DNA of 64,000 nucleotides from Bacteroidales bacterium (GCA_015060325.1 SUYQ01000008.1:37326-101325), one strand, 5' to 3'; numbered from the stretch's first letter, positions 44,400 to 54,757 are shown. Notes: a model not told the origin generated them from the letters alone. Translations and numbers: made by a program.

Positions 44400-45868
44400 G
44401 ACTAGACAAGATCATACGAGGCAGCGGATGTGCCATAACATCAGGGGACGCAATCGTTGAGATTGACGCCATACATAACGACTCCAGGAAAGTCACAAGG
44501 GGCTCTATCTTCGTAGCCGTAAAGGGATATGCCACTGACGGTCACGACTACATTGCGAATGCCATCGGTAAAGGGGCAAGGGCGATCGTATATGAAGACC
44601 GGGAAGCCATGGAGCGCCAGACAAAGGCCCTGGACACCGCTGGTGTAACAATGATTGAGACAAGTTCTTCCAGACATGCACTGGCATTGCTGGCAGCTAA
44701 TTTTTATGACAATCCGTCACACAAGCTCACCTTGGTCGGCATCACAGGGACAAACGGAAAGACAACTACAGTCACATTGCTGTACAGGATGTTCATGGCA
44801 CTTGGATACAACTGCGGCCTGCTTTCCACCATCGCCAACTACGTCGGGACCAAGGGCGAAGAGGCAGTCAACACCACTTCAGATCCTCTGACCATAAACC
44901 ATTATCTGAATGAAATGGTCAAGGCAGGATGCGAATACTGCTTTATGGAAGTAAGTTCGATCGGTGTGGAACAGGACAGAATCGCAGGTCTGAAGTTCAA
45001 GGCAGGAATATTCTCCAACCTGACCCATGACCATCTTGACTATCATAAGACATTTGCCGAGTATCTCAGATGCAAGAAACTGTTCTTCGACAGGCTGGAC
45101 GAAGATGCTTATGCAATCACCAATATTGATGACAGAAACGGCATGGTGATGCTGCAGAACACCAAGGCAAGACAGGTGACATACTCATGCAGAAGCATTG
45201 CAGATCACACTTGCCGCGTGATGGAGCAGAACTTCGAGGGAATGATGCTCAAGGTGGACGGAATGGAGGCATGGAGCAGGCTGATAGGAATGCACAATGC
45301 ATATAACCTGCTTGCGATATATACTACTGCAGTCACTTTAGGGGCTACTGCTGAAGAGGCTCTGACTGCAATCAGCACATTGGCTCCGGCACCGGGAAGA
45401 CTTGAAAACATAAACGGTCCTCGGGACATATCTGTCATCATAGACTATGCTCACACACCGGATGCACTGGAGAACGTACTGAAGACATTGCGCGATATAG
45501 CACCTGACAGACAGCTCATATGTCTGTTCGGATGCGGAGGAGACAGGGACCGGAGCAAGAGGCCGGAGATGGGAAAGATAGCGCAGAAGATGGCTGACAG
45601 AATCATCGTTACGGCAGACAACAGCCGAAGCGAGAAGACGGCGGACATAATGGCAGAGATCAGATCAGGAATGGATGCATCCGGAAGGGCAAAATCTCTG
45701 TTCATAGAAGACAGGGAGCAGGCAATAAGGACTGCCCTCATGACGGCATCAGACGGTGCTGCAATCCTTCTCGCGGGAAAAGGTCATGAGACCTATCAGA
45801 TAACTGAAAACGGCAAAGTGCATTTTGACGAGCGCGAAATCGTCATGGATGCATTCAACGAAAGATAA
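44396..45868 (+). CDS. murE: UDP-MurNAc-tripeptide synthetase MurE
   Basis: 490 residues from the ATG at 44396, which overlaps the ftsI stop (ATGA); a longer in-frame start would lie inside ftsI. Adds the third amino acid to UDP-MurNAc-dipeptide. The P-loop GITGTNGKTTT spans 115-125; HNDSRKV and YAHTPDALENV are also present. The amino-acid specificity motif reads DNSR (408-411). meso-Diaminopimelate enzymes usually have DNPR, so Asn and Arg are kept but Pro is Ser. meso-DAP is the likeliest substrate. Confidence 0.94.
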   Translation: MRLDKIIRGSGCAITSGDAIVEIDAIHNDSRKVTRGSIFVAVKGYATDGHDYIANAIGKGARAIVYEDREAMERQTKALDTAGVTMIETSSSRHALALLAANFYDNPSHKLTLVGITGTNGKTTTVTLLYRMFMALGYNCGLLSTIANYVGTKGEEAVNTTSDPLTINHYLNEMVKAGCEYCFMEVSSIGVEQDRIAGLKFKAGIFSNLTHDHLDYHKTFAEYLRCKKLFFDRLDEDAYAITNIDDRNGMVMLQNTKARQVTYSCRSIADHTCRVMEQNFEGMMLKVDGMEAWSRLIGMHNAYNLLAIYTTAVTLGATAEEALTAISTLAPAPGRLENINGPRDISVIIDYAHTPDALENVLKTLRDIAPDRQLICLFGCGGDRDRSKRPEMGKIAQKMADRIIVTADNSRSEKTADIMAEIRSGMDASGRAKSLFIEDREQAIRTALMTASDGAAILLAGKGHETYQITENGKVHFDEREIVMDAFNER

Positions 45869-45880
45869 AAGAGACGAAAG

Positions 45881-47191
45881 ATGATATATCACATTTTTGA
45901 ATGGCTGGAAGGCTGCGACATTCCGGGACAGGGACTGATGGAATACCTGTCCTTCAGGGCCATACTTGCATTTACGACAGCACTTATCATTTCCATCATT
46001 GCAGGAAAGAGAATCATCGGATGGCTGCAGAAGAAGCAGATCGGCGAAACCATCAGAGACCTGGGTCTTGAAGGGCAGATGCAGAAGAAAGGGACTCCGA
46101 CAATGGGAGGTATCATCATCTTCATCTCCATCATCATCCCGGCGCTGTTGTTCTGCGATCTCACCAACATATACACAATCCTGCTTATTGTGTCGACCGT
46201 ATGGTTCTTCATGATCGGATTCACTGATGATTATATAAAGGTATTCAAGAAGAACAAGGATGGTCTCAGCGCCAAGGGAAAGCTGCTTGCACAAGGAGCC
46301 ATGGCGCTTGCAATCGGAATTGCAGTATGCTTCAGCGACCAGATCGTGGTACGAGAGAACGTAGCCACCTCATCCACAATAACAGAAGAAATCGGTGTTG
46401 GCGAAAGGGACATGTCCGAAGACACGGAAATGTCAGCAAACGGAAACATGACCAACATAGAGAAGCACGATATCATAAAGAGTACGAAGACCACCATACC
46501 GTTTGTCAAGAACCACGAATTCGACTATAAGTGGCTGTCACCGTTTGATGGAGCGATGGGATGGTATGCAAAATGGGCGATCTATGTCATCATGATTGTC
46601 CTGGTGATCGTGGCATGCTCGAACGGAGTGAACCTGACCGACGGAATCGACGGTCTTGCAACAGGAACTTCTGCTATAGTAGGAGTAGTCCTGGGTATCT
46701 TCGCATGGCTTGGAGGTAATATACTGGACGCTGAATACCTCAACATAATGTACATACCGGGCTCTGGAGAGGTTGCAGTGTACATGTCGGCTTTTGTAGG
46801 GGCTCTGATCGGCTTCCTATGGTACAACGCATACCCTGCACAGGTATTCATGGGCGACACCGGAAGCCTGATGCTCGGAGGTATCATAGGAGTGTCTGCC
46901 ATCCTCATCAGAAAGGAGCTTCTGCTTCCGATCCTGTGTGGAATCTTCTTCGCAGAAAGCCTTTCGGTAATAATACAGACCAGATACTTCAAGTATACAA
47001 AAAAGAAATATGGTGAAGGAAGAAGAATATTCAAGATGTCTCCTCTGCACCATCACTTCCAAAAGGAAGGAATTCCTTGCGCATTCCAGCAGAACTCAAA
47101 GGCTATTCCTGAGGCCAGGCTGGTTACCAGGTTCTGGATCATAGGGATAATACTTGCTGTAGTTACAATTGCACTTCTCAAAATCAGATAG
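45881..47191 (+). CDS. mraY: Phospho-MurNAc-pentapeptide translocase
   Basis: 436 residues, about ten membrane helices. Transfers phospho-MurNAc-pentapeptide to undecaprenyl phosphate, giving lipid I. Motifs: KKGTPTMGGI, the DDYIK pair, NLTDGIDGLATG, and the HHHFQKEG loop near residue 389. It is longer than E. coli MraY (360) because of a polar insertion at about 150-220 between helices, a feature I recall from Bacteroidota MraY. 12 bp after murE. Confidence 0.95.
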   Translation: MIYHIFEWLEGCDIPGQGLMEYLSFRAILAFTTALIISIIAGKRIIGWLQKKQIGETIRDLGLEGQMQKKGTPTMGGIIIFISIIIPALLFCDLTNIYTILLIVSTVWFFMIGFTDDYIKVFKKNKDGLSAKGKLLAQGAMALAIGIAVCFSDQIVVRENVATSSTITEEIGVGERDMSEDTEMSANGNMTNIEKHDIIKSTKTTIPFVKNHEFDYKWLSPFDGAMGWYAKWAIYVIMIVLVIVACSNGVNLTDGIDGLATGTSAIVGVVLGIFAWLGGNILDAEYLNIMYIPGSGEVAVYMSAFVGALIGFLWYNAYPAQVFMGDTGSLMLGGIIGVSAILIRKELLLPILCGIFFAESLSVIIQTRYFKYTKKKYGEGRRIFKMSPLHHHFQKEGIPCAFQQNSKAIPEARLVTRFWIIGIILAVVTIALLKIR

Positions 47192-47193
47192 TT

Positions 47194-48528
47194 ATGTCAA
47201 GATTAGTAGTATTAGGTGGTGGAGAAAGCGGTGTAGGAACCGCTGTTCTGGCAAAAGTAAAAGGATACGATGTTTTCCTCTCAGATATGGGAAAGATATC
47301 GGAGGAATATGCTGCAATGCTCGACAAGTGGGAAATCCCATATGAGCAGGGCATGCACTCCGAGAAGCTGATCCTCAACGCTGACGAAGTAGTCAAGAGC
47401 CCGGGGATTCCTTCTACAGCTCCTATGATAAGGAAGATTGCAGATGAAGGTATCGGAATAATCTCAGAAATAGAATTCGCAGGTCGCTATGACAAGGCGA
47501 AGAAGGTCTGCATTACAGGAAGCAATGGAAAGACAACCACAACTTCGCTGATATACCATCTGCTGAAGAATGCAGGGCTGAACGTGGGACTTGGGGGCAA
47601 CATCGGCAAGAGCTATGCATATCAGGTGGCTACCGAGCAGCACGACATCTACGTTCTGGAGCTGAGCAGTTTCCAGCTTGACAACGTATATGACTTCAAG
47701 GCTGACATAGCCATCATCACCAACATCACTCCTGACCACCTCGACAGATATGACTACAAGATGGAGAACTACGTAAAGTCGAAGTTCCGCATCACACGTA
47801 ACATGTCCAGCGATGACTGCTTCATATTCTGCTCTGACGATGAGATCACAATCAGACATCTTGATCAGATAGTGATGAAGGCTCAGAAACTGCCGTTCAG
47901 TCAGAAGGAAGAGGTTAAACAGGGAGCATTCATAAAGGACGACAAGATCATCGTACGCTACAAGGAGGATGAATGCGACATGTACCTTCAGGAACTTGCA
48001 CTTGGAGGGAAGCACAACATATACAATTCAATGGCAGCCGCAATAGCAGCCAAGGTGATGGACATCGACAATGAGGTGATCCGCCATTCTCTGGCGACAT
48101 TCGAGTCTGTCGAACACCGTCTTGAGAAGGTATTAAGCATAAAGGATGTGCTTTACATCAACGATTCCAAGGCTACAAATGTAGACTCAGCATGGTATGC
48201 GCTCGAATGCCAGACCAGACCTACCGTATGGATCGTAGGAGGAACTGACAAGGGTAACGACTACAGCAGTCTCATACCTCTTGCAAAAGAAAAGGTAAAG
48301 GCAATGATCTGCATGGGACTTGACAACAGGAAGTTCCATGAGTCATTCGAAGGAGTGGTACCTGAAATTCATGACGTGACGTCAGCAAAGGATGCGGTAG
48401 TGCTTGCCAGCAGACTGGCCCAGAGCGGAGACGTCGTACTTCTTTCGCCATGCTGCGCAAGTTTCGACCTGTTCAAGAACTATGAAGACAGAGGAAGACA
48501 GTTCAAGGAGGCTGTAAGAAACCTATAA
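47194..48528 (+). CDS. murD: UDP-MurNAc-L-alanine:D-glutamate ligase
   Basis: 444 residues. Adds D-glutamate. N-terminal VLGGGESGVGTAVLA, the ATP-binding TGSNGKTTTTSL, the NITPDHLDRY metal loop and the C-terminal LLSPCCASFDLFKNYEDRG all match MurD. The short ATG start is 2 bp after mraY. Confidence 0.95.
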   Translation: MSRLVVLGGGESGVGTAVLAKVKGYDVFLSDMGKISEEYAAMLDKWEIPYEQGMHSEKLILNADEVVKSPGIPSTAPMIRKIADEGIGIISEIEFAGRYDKAKKVCITGSNGKTTTTSLIYHLLKNAGLNVGLGGNIGKSYAYQVATEQHDIYVLELSSFQLDNVYDFKADIAIITNITPDHLDRYDYKMENYVKSKFRITRNMSSDDCFIFCSDDEITIRHLDQIVMKAQKLPFSQKEEVKQGAFIKDDKIIVRYKEDECDMYLQELALGGKHNIYNSMAAAIAAKVMDIDNEVIRHSLATFESVEHRLEKVLSIKDVLYINDSKATNVDSAWYALECQTRPTVWIVGGTDKGNDYSSLIPLAKEKVKAMICMGLDNRKFHESFEGVVPEIHDVTSAKDAVVLASRLAQSGDVVLLSPCCASFDLFKNYEDRGRQFKEAVRNL

Positions 48529-48530
48529 TC

Positions 48531-49898
48531 ATGGAAGGCAAGGACACACAAAACAAGAATAAAGGACCTCTCTGGGCACTGCTCCAGAAGGTTGAGGGCG
48601 ACAAGGTCATCATGATCATCGTCCTCCTTCTGCTGCTGATATCGTTCCTTGCCATATTCTCATCCACCCCGCTTCTCCCTGCACAGGAAAGCAGGCTGAA
48701 GACCATGACATCACATGGCCTGGTAGCGATCTTCGGCATATGCCTGATGACCGGGCTGTACCATATGAAGGTAGACTGGCTCAAGTCCTTATCGAAGATC
48801 GGATTCATCGGATCATTCGGGATGCTGGCGATGCTTCTCATGAAAGTGAACATACCGGGAATCCTGCAGACACAGACCATAAACGGAGCGGTCAGGAACT
48901 TCAGCCTTGCTGGCATTCAGATACACGTCTTCGAAATTGTGAAGGTTGCGATGATAATGTATCTTGCATGGGCAATGGATGCTGTCAAAGGGAGTGGGCA
49001 GAACTTCAGGGTGATCAACTTTCTGAGACGGTTGTTCCCACGCTTGAAGGTCCTTAAAAGACCTTTGGGGAAAAGACTTGTATATGTATACATCCCGACA
49101 ATACTGATAAGTCTGATGGTATTCTTCGGAAGCGGCTCAAGTGCAATCTTCATCTGTGCCGTGCTCATAGGAGCAATGCTGGTAGGAGGGGTCCCTATGA
49201 AGGAGCTGCTGCTGGCTGGAGTTGTGCTGTTCATCGGATTCTTCAGCATGGTCACCCTATACAAGGTCAGTGATGGAAGGATGGTCAAGCGAGTCGGAAC
49301 CATGATAAGCAGAATGAATGCTGACTACGACATCAACAGGCTGGAAGGCCTTAAAGTAGGCAGTGACGAGTACCACAACATGGTCGACACGCTCAGTCAG
49401 CCGGTATCTGCCATGATAGCAGTACACGAAGGAGGCTGGATCGGAAAAGGGACAGGAAACAGCACACAGAAATACAGGGTGCAGAACATTTACGGCGACT
49501 ATATGTTCAGTTTCCTCATTGAGGAATACGGGCTTGTCGGAGGTATTGTCATACTCATTCTGTATATGAGCCTGCTGGCCAGAAGTTCGATAATAGCGCG
49601 ACTATGCAGCGATGAATTTGCCAAATATCTTCTTGGTGGACTTGCCCTGCTCATAACCGGTCAGGCCTTCATGCACATAATGGTAAATGTGGGAATCGGA
49701 CCTATGACAGGACAGACACTCCCTCTGATAAGCCACGGAGCCAGCGCATTCATAGCATTCTGCTTTGCTTTCGGAGTGATATTATCCATCAGCCGTACAG
49801 CAAAAAAGAAGATGGATACAGCAGAGGAAATGACCAGGAAGGACATGAACTCTGTAGATGACAATATTGAAAAGGCAGCTAAATCAAACAAGGAGTGA
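48531..49898 (+). CDS. ftsW: SEDS-family glycosyltransferase FtsW
   Basis: 455 residues. Polymerises lipid II at the septum together with FtsI. Around ten hydrophobic segments. The conserved late segment (about 380-410, GIGPMTGQTLPLISHGASA) is the SEDS signature. The cytoplasmic tails at both ends are charged. The stop overlaps the murG start. Confidence 0.93.
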   Translation: MEGKDTQNKNKGPLWALLQKVEGDKVIMIIVLLLLLISFLAIFSSTPLLPAQESRLKTMTSHGLVAIFGICLMTGLYHMKVDWLKSLSKIGFIGSFGMLAMLLMKVNIPGILQTQTINGAVRNFSLAGIQIHVFEIVKVAMIMYLAWAMDAVKGSGQNFRVINFLRRLFPRLKVLKRPLGKRLVYVYIPTILISLMVFFGSGSSAIFICAVLIGAMLVGGVPMKELLLAGVVLFIGFFSMVTLYKVSDGRMVKRVGTMISRMNADYDINRLEGLKVGSDEYHNMVDTLSQPVSAMIAVHEGGWIGKGTGNSTQKYRVQNIYGDYMFSFLIEEYGLVGGIVILILYMSLLARSSIIARLCSDEFAKYLLGGLALLITGQAFMHIMVNVGIGPMTGQTLPLISHGASAFIAFCFAFGVILSISRTAKKKMDTAEEMTRKDMNSVDDNIEKAAKSNKE

Positions 49899-51037
49899 TG
49901 AAATACAGAAAAATACGTGCTATCATAAGCGGTGGAGGAACAGGAGGACATATCTTCCCGGCCCTTTCGATTGCCAACAAGCTGAAGGAACTCAATCCTG
50001 AAAGCGAGATACTGTTTGTCGGGGCTGACGGACGAATGGAGATGGACCGCGTTCCTGCAGCAGGATATAAAATCATAGGACTGCCTGTAGCCGGACTCCA
50101 GCGCAAGCTTACCCTGTCAAACTTTGCCCTGCCGTTCAAGGTCATCAAGAGCATCAGGATAGCCAAGAAAGTGATACGTGAGTTCAAGCCTGACATTGCC
50201 ATAGGCGTAGGCGGCTACGCCAGCGCTCCCCTTCTGTGGGCTGCCGGCAAGCTGGGAGTACCTACTCTCATCCAGGAGCAGAACGGCTTTGCAGGCCTGA
50301 CCAACAAGATTCTCGGCAAGAAGGCAAAGTGCATCTGCGTCGCATACGAAGGCATGGAAAGATTCTTCCCGGCAGACAGGATAGTCATGACCGGAAATCC
50401 GATCAGAAAGGAGATTGTACCTGCAACTGCGCAGATGAAGGAGGAAGCACATGCTTTCTACGGGCTGTCACCTGAAAAAAAGCACCTGCTCATCGTAGGC
50501 GGCAGCCTCGGAAGCGGAACGCTGAACAACTCCATGAAGAAGTGGATAGAGGACGGATGTCCTGGCGGAGAGGGGATCGAAATAATATGGCAGTGCGGAA
50601 AATATTATAAGCCATCTGTAGATGCCTTCATGGAAGAAGCCAGACAGAACGGTAAGGGAGGCGAAGTGCTCGGCTCAATCCAGCACTCCGATTTCATCAA
50701 GAGAATGGACCTGGCCTACGCAGCAGCAGATGTGATCATTTCACGCTCGGGAGCAAGCTCGATCTCGGAAATATGTGCAGCCCACAAGGCAGCCATATTC
50801 GTACCTTCGCCGAACGTGACGGAAGACCACCAGACCCACAATGCAATGGCTCTTGTAAGAAAGGATGCCGGCATGATGGTGAAGGACGTGGAGGCTGTCG
50901 AAAAACTGATGACGACAGCATGTGCCCTGATAAGGGATGAAGAAAAGATAGCACAGATAGAAAAGAACGTCGCGACGCTCGCATTGGCGGATGCGGCGAT
51001 GACAATAGCAGACGAAGTATATAAGATAGTCAGATGA
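49898..51037 (+). CDS. murG: Lipid II synthase MurG
   Basis: 379 residues. Adds GlcNAc to lipid I. The start is ATG 49898, overlapping the ftsW TGA; a GTG one codon earlier is possible. The GGGTGGHIFPALS loop lies at about 12-24, the second glycine-rich loop is VGGSLGSG, and SRSGASSISE is the UDP-GlcNAc site. The gene ends with an ATGA overlap into murC. Confidence 0.94.
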   Translation: MKYRKIRAIISGGGTGGHIFPALSIANKLKELNPESEILFVGADGRMEMDRVPAAGYKIIGLPVAGLQRKLTLSNFALPFKVIKSIRIAKKVIREFKPDIAIGVGGYASAPLLWAAGKLGVPTLIQEQNGFAGLTNKILGKKAKCICVAYEGMERFFPADRIVMTGNPIRKEIVPATAQMKEEAHAFYGLSPEKKHLLIVGGSLGSGTLNNSMKKWIEDGCPGGEGIEIIWQCGKYYKPSVDAFMEEARQNGKGGEVLGSIQHSDFIKRMDLAYAAADVIISRSGASSISEICAAHKAAIFVPSPNVTEDHQTHNAMALVRKDAGMMVKDVEAVEKLMTTACALIRDEEKIAQIEKNVATLALADAAMTIADEVYKIVR

Positions 51038-52395
51038 AAACATACAGAAACATATATTTCATAGGCATCGGAGGCATCGGCATGAGCGCCATCGCACGAT
51101 ACTACAACGCGAAGGGTTTCCATGTAAGCGGTTATGACAAGACCCCTTCTCCCCTGACCCATGCACTGGAAGACGAGGGCATTGAGATTCACTATACTGA
51201 TGACACAAGCTATGTTCCCAAGGATGTCGAGGATACACTTGTCGTATATACTCCTGCCATACCTAAGGACATGGGGGAACTCGTGTATGTCCAGCAGAAC
51301 GGATACAGAGTCATCAAGCGCTCACGCATGCTCGGAGAAATAGCACAGGGACAAAGATGTATGGCTGTAGCCGGCACACACGGCAAGACTACCACCAGCA
51401 CACTCCTGAGCCACCTTTTCACAGCAAGCGGAGAAGGCTGCTCGGCATTCCTTGGAGGTATCTCCAAGAACTATGACAGCAACCTGCTCATCCATGAGAA
51501 TGACGTGATCGTTGCAGAAGCAGACGAATTTGACCGCTCGTTCCTTCAGCTGTTCCCGGAGATAGCAGTCATTACCTCGATGGATGCGGACCACCTCGAC
51601 ATATACGGAGACGAGGCCCATATAAAGGAAGCCTTCAAGGCCTTCGCCTCACAGGTAAGCGGTACCGTCATAGCAAAGAAGGGGCTTGATCTTACTGCAG
51701 AGGACACCAAGGCAAAAATACTCACATATGCATATGACGATGAGACAGCTGACTTCTATGCCCGTCCTGCTGAAAAAGGACATTTTGACCTCCACTACCC
51801 TGGCGGGGTCATAAAGGACTGCGTCGTGGGCATACCTGGATGGGTCAACATAGAGAACGGCGTGGGAGCATCTGCAATAGCTCTCACCTATGGATTGGAC
51901 CCTGAAAAGATCAAGACTGCCCTTGCAAGCTTCTCAGGAGTGAAAAGACGTTTTGACATGCAGGTCAATTTTGACAACCTCGTGTACATAGACGATTATG
52001 CGCACCATCCGAACGAAATCGCAGCAGCCATCAGCTCAACGCGCGAAAGATATCCGGACTTCAGATATACGGCAATTTTCCAGCCGCATCTCTATACGAG
52101 GACGCGCGACTTTGCCCCTGAGTTCGCAGCAGCGCTCAGCAAAGTGGACAGGCTTGTTCTCCTTGACATATACCCTGCACGCGAAGAGCCTATTCCGGGC
52201 GTAACTTCAGAGATAATATACAAAGATGCGACTGCTCCTTCAAAGGTCCTCCTGAAGAAGGAAGAACTTCCGGACTGGATACAGAACCAGGAACTTTCGG
52301 GAAAGGAACTTTTCATGACATTGGGAGCTGGAGACATCGACAGACTTGTAGGACAGATCGGAACGATTCTTACAAAAAAGCATAACGGACAATAA
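51034..52395 (+). CDS. murC: UDP-N-acetylmuramate:L-alanine ligase
   Basis: 453 residues. Adds the first amino acid of the stem peptide. GIGGIGMSAIARYYNA at the start; ATP-binding AGTHGKTTTSTL near residue 113; DEFDRSFLQ and DDYAHHPNEI follow. Overlaps murG by 4 bp and ftsQ by 1 bp. Confidence 0.95.
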   Translation: MKTYRNIYFIGIGGIGMSAIARYYNAKGFHVSGYDKTPSPLTHALEDEGIEIHYTDDTSYVPKDVEDTLVVYTPAIPKDMGELVYVQQNGYRVIKRSRMLGEIAQGQRCMAVAGTHGKTTTSTLLSHLFTASGEGCSAFLGGISKNYDSNLLIHENDVIVAEADEFDRSFLQLFPEIAVITSMDADHLDIYGDEAHIKEAFKAFASQVSGTVIAKKGLDLTAEDTKAKILTYAYDDETADFYARPAEKGHFDLHYPGGVIKDCVVGIPGWVNIENGVGASAIALTYGLDPEKIKTALASFSGVKRRFDMQVNFDNLVYIDDYAHHPNEIAAAISSTRERYPDFRYTAIFQPHLYTRTRDFAPEFAAALSKVDRLVLLDIYPAREEPIPGVTSEIIYKDATAPSKVLLKKEELPDWIQNQELSGKELFMTLGAGDIDRLVGQIGTILTKKHNGQ

Positions 52396-53192
52396 TGTCA
52401 CACGACTGGAAACATACAGCCATCAGAATATCTGTGGGACTTCTGCTGACAGGAGTCCTGCTGGCGACATATTTCCTTGGCAAGAAAGAATACAGCGCCA
52501 TCCGCTGCAAGGATGTGATCGTCAAGGTTGATGACAGTCTCACCATACGTCTGGTCACAGAACAGTCAGTCAAGGAATATCTGACGTCGGAGTACAAAGG
52601 TCTGATAGGAATGCCGCTTAGCGACATCGACCTTATGAAAGTGGAAAAGATACTCGACAATCAGATAAGTATCAGCAGCAGCAACGCATACTTGAGGAAC
52701 AATGGTCTGCTTCATGTTAATGTGACACAAGTAAGACCTACAGTACGGTTTCAGACATCAGGATGCGGATTTTACTGCAACAGCAAAGGTACACTGATAC
52801 CGGCACAGTCGTCATTCTATGCAGATGTCCCTATCATCGACGGACATATTCCGATCGATTCTGCAGACTTCAGTACAGGCTACCCGACAGACAGTACTGC
52901 TGTGGAATGGATGAGGAACACCATGAGGATGGCAGAGGAGATAAGTTCACATCCTGTATGGGGAGATGCCATATCACAGATACACTGCGATGAAAGCGGC
53001 GATCTGATCATCGTCACAAAGGTCGGCAAGGAAAAATTCATATTCGGCGAGCCAAAGCACACAGATGCCAAGCTCCACAGAATGCAGTTATATTATGAAG
53101 CGATTGCAGCCCAGGAGGATGCAAAGGAATACGACATTGTAGACCTTAGGTTTGACAAGCAGATCATATGTAGGACTAACGAACAAAAGTAA
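52395..53192 (+). CDS. ftsQ: Cell-division protein FtsQ
   Basis: 265 residues. Short cytoplasmic N-terminus, one membrane helix (about 11-29) and a periplasmic POTRA/beta domain (about 35-130 and on). The protein bridges FtsL/FtsB with other divisome parts. Sequence similarity to E. coli FtsQ is low; the call rests on topology, length and its position between murC and ftsA. Starts at TAATG with murC. Confidence 0.87.
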   Translation: MSHDWKHTAIRISVGLLLTGVLLATYFLGKKEYSAIRCKDVIVKVDDSLTIRLVTEQSVKEYLTSEYKGLIGMPLSDIDLMKVEKILDNQISISSSNAYLRNNGLLHVNVTQVRPTVRFQTSGCGFYCNSKGTLIPAQSSFYADVPIIDGHIPIDSADFSTGYPTDSTAVEWMRNTMRMAEEISSHPVWGDAISQIHCDESGDLIIVTKVGKEKFIFGEPKHTDAKLHRMQLYYEAIAAQEDAKEYDIVDLRFDKQIICRTNEQK

Positions 53193-53199
53193 AAATATC

Positions 53200-54735
53200 A
53201 TGGCGGAGAATAAAGAAAAGTACATTGTCGCGGCGGATCTTGGAACATCCAGGATGTCCTTGATTGTCGTAAAAGTCAACGGGCACGACTCACAGGTGGT
53301 TTATTATAATGAAGTGGCATCTGCCGGCATCAGATACAGCGGCGTGTCAAACATGGTACAGGCACATGCGCCGCTTGACGTACTGATCAAGGGAGCGGAG
53401 GCAGAACTGAATATCAAGATCAACCACGTGATCATCGGAATGCCTAAGTTCCCTATCAGACAGGAAACAAACAGTGGAAAAATAACAGACCGAGGAGAGA
53501 ACACCGAAATCACAGCTGAGGACATTGCCGACATCAAGAGATTCGCTCAGGAAACCTACGAGCTTCAGGACTCGGAACGCGAGGCTGTATACGGCGCCGT
53601 CGCACAATCATTCTCTGACAGTGAGAACTTCCAGACCAGGGAAGAAGACATCATAGGCATGACCAGTGATGTCATCGAGGGACATTTCAACATATTCATC
53701 GGAAGAAAGAAGGAGCTCAGAAACGCCGATGCGCTCCTTGCAAAATCCGGTACATCTGCCATAAAGAAATATTTTACCGCCCACACTACCGCAAAGGTCG
53801 TACTCACAGAGACAGAAATGGACAACGGTGTCGCGCTTGTGGACATCGGAGGAGGTTCCACTTCAGTCAGCATCTATATTAACGGCATCATGCGTCATTA
53901 TGCATCCATTCCTTTCGGAGGCAAGAGCATCACGACCGACATAAAGAGCGAACTGCAGATAACTGAAAAACTTGCAGAAAATATCAAGCTTGCTTTCGGT
54001 GCATGCATGTCCGACAAGCTGCAGAACATGAGTGAAAAGGTGCTGTACATCACCGATAATCTGACACGTCATGAAAAGCAGGTTCCGGTAAAATACCTTT
54101 CAGATATCATTACAGCTCGAACTGAAGAGATCATAGAAGCAGTTCTGCATATCATCAAGGAGAGCGGCTTCGAAGATGACATAAGGTGTGGACTGGTCCT
54201 CACCGGAGGAACATCAAAAACTCCTAACCTGCGTTTGCTCATAAAGGAGATGTCCGGATATCAGTCACGAATCGGACATCCGATGATTCAACTTTCATCT
54301 GACGGGGTTCAAGGTACAGAAAATGTCAACGCAGCAACAGTGCTCGGACTGGTAATGGAAGCTATCGAAGATGATATGCCAAGCTGTGCCCGGGATCTAT
54401 ACGAAGGAGTTAAAAAGGCGGAGGAACCGGTCATTGAACCGGTGGTTGTCGAGCCAGTCGTTGAACCGGTGAAGGACGAACCTGTCGTTGAGCCGGTAAA
54501 AGACGAGCCGGTGGTCGAACCGGTGGCAGTCGAGCCGGTAGTTGAACCGGTAGTTGAACCGGTAGTTGAGCCAAAGGCGAACAAAGAGGAAGAAAAGGGA
54601 GAAGAAGAGAAAAAGGAGAGATGGAGATTCCTCAAGGTTGCATGGGGCAAAGCCAAGAAAGTCACAAGCAACGTTACCAATCTGCTCGAAAATCTGACGG
54701 AATCCGACGATGACGAGGAAGATAGTGAGTATTAA
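53200..54735 (+). CDS. ftsA: Cell-division protein FtsA with repeat-rich tail
   Basis: 511 residues from ATG 53200 (MAENKEKYIVAADLGTS); an upstream in-frame ATG lies within ftsQ. Actin-like ATPase that ties FtsZ to the membrane. Phosphate-1 loop AADLGTSRMS, VALVDIGGGSTSVS and CGLVLTGGTSKTPNL are seen. After about residue 405 it carries a Val/Glu/Pro repeat (54427-54572), a basic Lys/Trp helix (KERWRFLKVAWGKAKKV) that may be the membrane-targeting helix, and an acidic end. E. coli FtsA has 420 residues. Confidence 0.93.
   Translation: MAENKEKYIVAADLGTSRMSLIVVKVNGHDSQVVYYNEVASAGIRYSGVSNMVQAHAPLDVLIKGAEAELNIKINHVIIGMPKFPIRQETNSGKITDRGENTEITAEDIADIKRFAQETYELQDSEREAVYGAVAQSFSDSENFQTREEDIIGMTSDVIEGHFNIFIGRKKELRNADALLAKSGTSAIKKYFTAHTTAKVVLTETEMDNGVALVDIGGGSTSVSIYINGIMRHYASIPFGGKSITTDIKSELQITEKLAENIKLAFGACMSDKLQNMSEKVLYITDNLTRHEKQVPVKYLSDIITARTEEIIEAVLHIIKESGFEDDIRCGLVLTGGTSKTPNLRLLIKEMSGYQSRIGHPMIQLSSDGVQGTENVNAATVLGLVMEAIEDDMPSCARDLYEGVKKAEEPVIEPVVVEPVVEPVKDEPVVEPVKDEPVVEPVAVEPVVEPVVEPVVEPKANKEEEKGEEEKKERWRFLKVAWGKAKKVTSNVTNLLENLTESDDDEEDSEY
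54427..54572 (+). repeat. In-gene EPVV/EPVK repeat of ftsA
   Basis: Imperfect repeats of EPVVEPV and KDEPVVEPV type, about 48 codons. Two near-identical KDEPVVEPV units are followed by three EPVVEPV-like units. Confidence 0.85.
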
Positions 54736-54757
54736 TATTATAAAATAGGACAGCAAT

